In this document: positions 63,761-64,000 of the stretch, piece by piece
Position numbering within the stretch: position 1 is the first letter of the stretch
Layout: every line of letters starts with the position of its first letter
NCBI RefSeq assembly: GCF_001424405.1
Contig: NZ_LMPS01000004.1
Span: 926,537 to 990,536, forward strand
From: Dyadobacter sp. Leaf189
Lineage (GTDB): Bacteria > Bacteroidota > Bacteroidia > Cytophagales > Spirosomataceae
Direction of reading: 5' to 3'
Length of the DNA: 64,000 nt
Translations under genes and position numbers: made by a program
The notes under the pieces: generated by a model
Seen by the model: the letters and a program-made list of their open reading frames with translations, nothing else
Databases searched by the model: none
Told to the model about the DNA's origin: nothing

Positions 63761-64000
63761 ATGAAAGGCAGAGTTGAACAACTGGATGGACTTAGGGGAA
63801 TATTTTCGGTACTTGTCATCGCCCACCATCACAACGCGTTCAAGGACGCTGACCTTTACAACAACTTTTTTGTAATCAACGCAAGTCTGTTCGTCGATTT
63901 CTTCTTCGTTCTAAGCGGCTTCGTGATTGCATTGAACTACGTAGACCGGATTCGTACCGGAAGCGACTTCTTTCAGTTTTTGAAAAAACGATTCATCCGA
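63761..64000 (+). CDS. Acyltransferase 3 family membrane protein (partial, cut by window end)
   Basis: The first 80 codons of a membrane acyltransferase. VEQLDGLRGIFSVLVIAHHHN (one residue short of complete at each side) is the typical opening of this family, with the active-site His in the first helix region, followed by LFVDFFFVLSGFVIALNY, the second helix. Such proteins O-acetylate or otherwise acylate surface sugars. It starts 57 bases after the Wzy/WaaL-like gene and continues beyond the window. Confidence 0.88.
   Translation, partial: MKGRVEQLDGLRGIFSVLVIAHHHNAFKDADLYNNFFVINASLFVDFFFVLSGFVIALNYVDRIRTGSDFFQFLKKRFIR

Overview
The window looks like a chromosome segment of a Bacteroidota bacterium, most likely order Cytophagales and close to Dyadobacter. 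This is inferred from protein families recognised by eye (LptE-type lipoprotein, DUF4136, DUF1460, WbqC, Bacteroidota-style RpoN and ParE), from scarce Shine-Dalgarno sequences, and from a perfect Bacteroidota -7 promoter element (TAnnTTTG) before the polysaccharide cluster. No tRNA, rRNA, CRISPR array, insertion sequence or prophage was seen. Base composition is even throughout.

Layout. 1-8.5 kb is a housekeeping block: 3' end of miaB, a receiver-less sigma-54 activator overlapping lptE, a TPR-like protein, secG, an unknown gene, groES-groEL, a LolD-type ABC ATPase and sucC. 8.5-11.1 kb is a two-gene unit of a secreted alpha/beta hydrolase and a GntP permease, reached through a 30-bp-arm palindrome. 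11.3-14.5 kb holds a diacylglycerol-kinase-like lipid kinase, a divergent App1-type lipid phosphatase and a PLP transsulfuration enzyme. 14.5-22.3 kb is an OmpR-type two-component system followed by a CzcCBA-type heavy-metal RND efflux system. 22.4-26.8 kb, on the minus strand, is an apparent operon rpoN - NtrC-like activator - hybrid sensor kinase, that is, a whole sigma-54 signalling module. 27.3-31.1 kb carries two small membrane or envelope proteins, a single-domain response regulator with a sigma-54-like promoter, and a large TPR protein. 31.4-37.2 kb runs in one direction: cytoplasmic GH13 enzyme, COG4389 membrane protein, DUF1460 protein and an MscS channel. 37.4-47 kb has a second OmpR-type two-component system paralogous to the first, a DinB-fold protein, a DUF4136 lipoprotein, a barrel-like protein, a 720-aa protein of unknown function, pheA and parE.

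47.1-64 kb is a long one-direction surface-polysaccharide cluster: a multi-SLBB outer-membrane export protein (OPX), a chain-length/co-polymerase protein (PCP), an ABC transporter (Wzm/Wzt with a C-terminal sugar-binding domain), a DegT aminotransferase, a GT39-like membrane glycosyltransferase, WbqC, a NeuD-like acetyltransferase, several glycosyltransferases (two of them paralogs), an O-antigen polymerase/ligase-like protein, and an acyltransferase cut by the window end. Start-stop overlaps and short gaps suggest one transcript. The mix of ABC-transporter export with OPX, PCP and a Wzy/WaaL-like protein is the most notable pathway feature.

The strongest regulatory theme is sigma-54: the sigma factor, two enhancer-binding proteins, a kinase, and two candidate -24/-12 promoters (before groES and before the orphan response regulator) lie within 28 kb.
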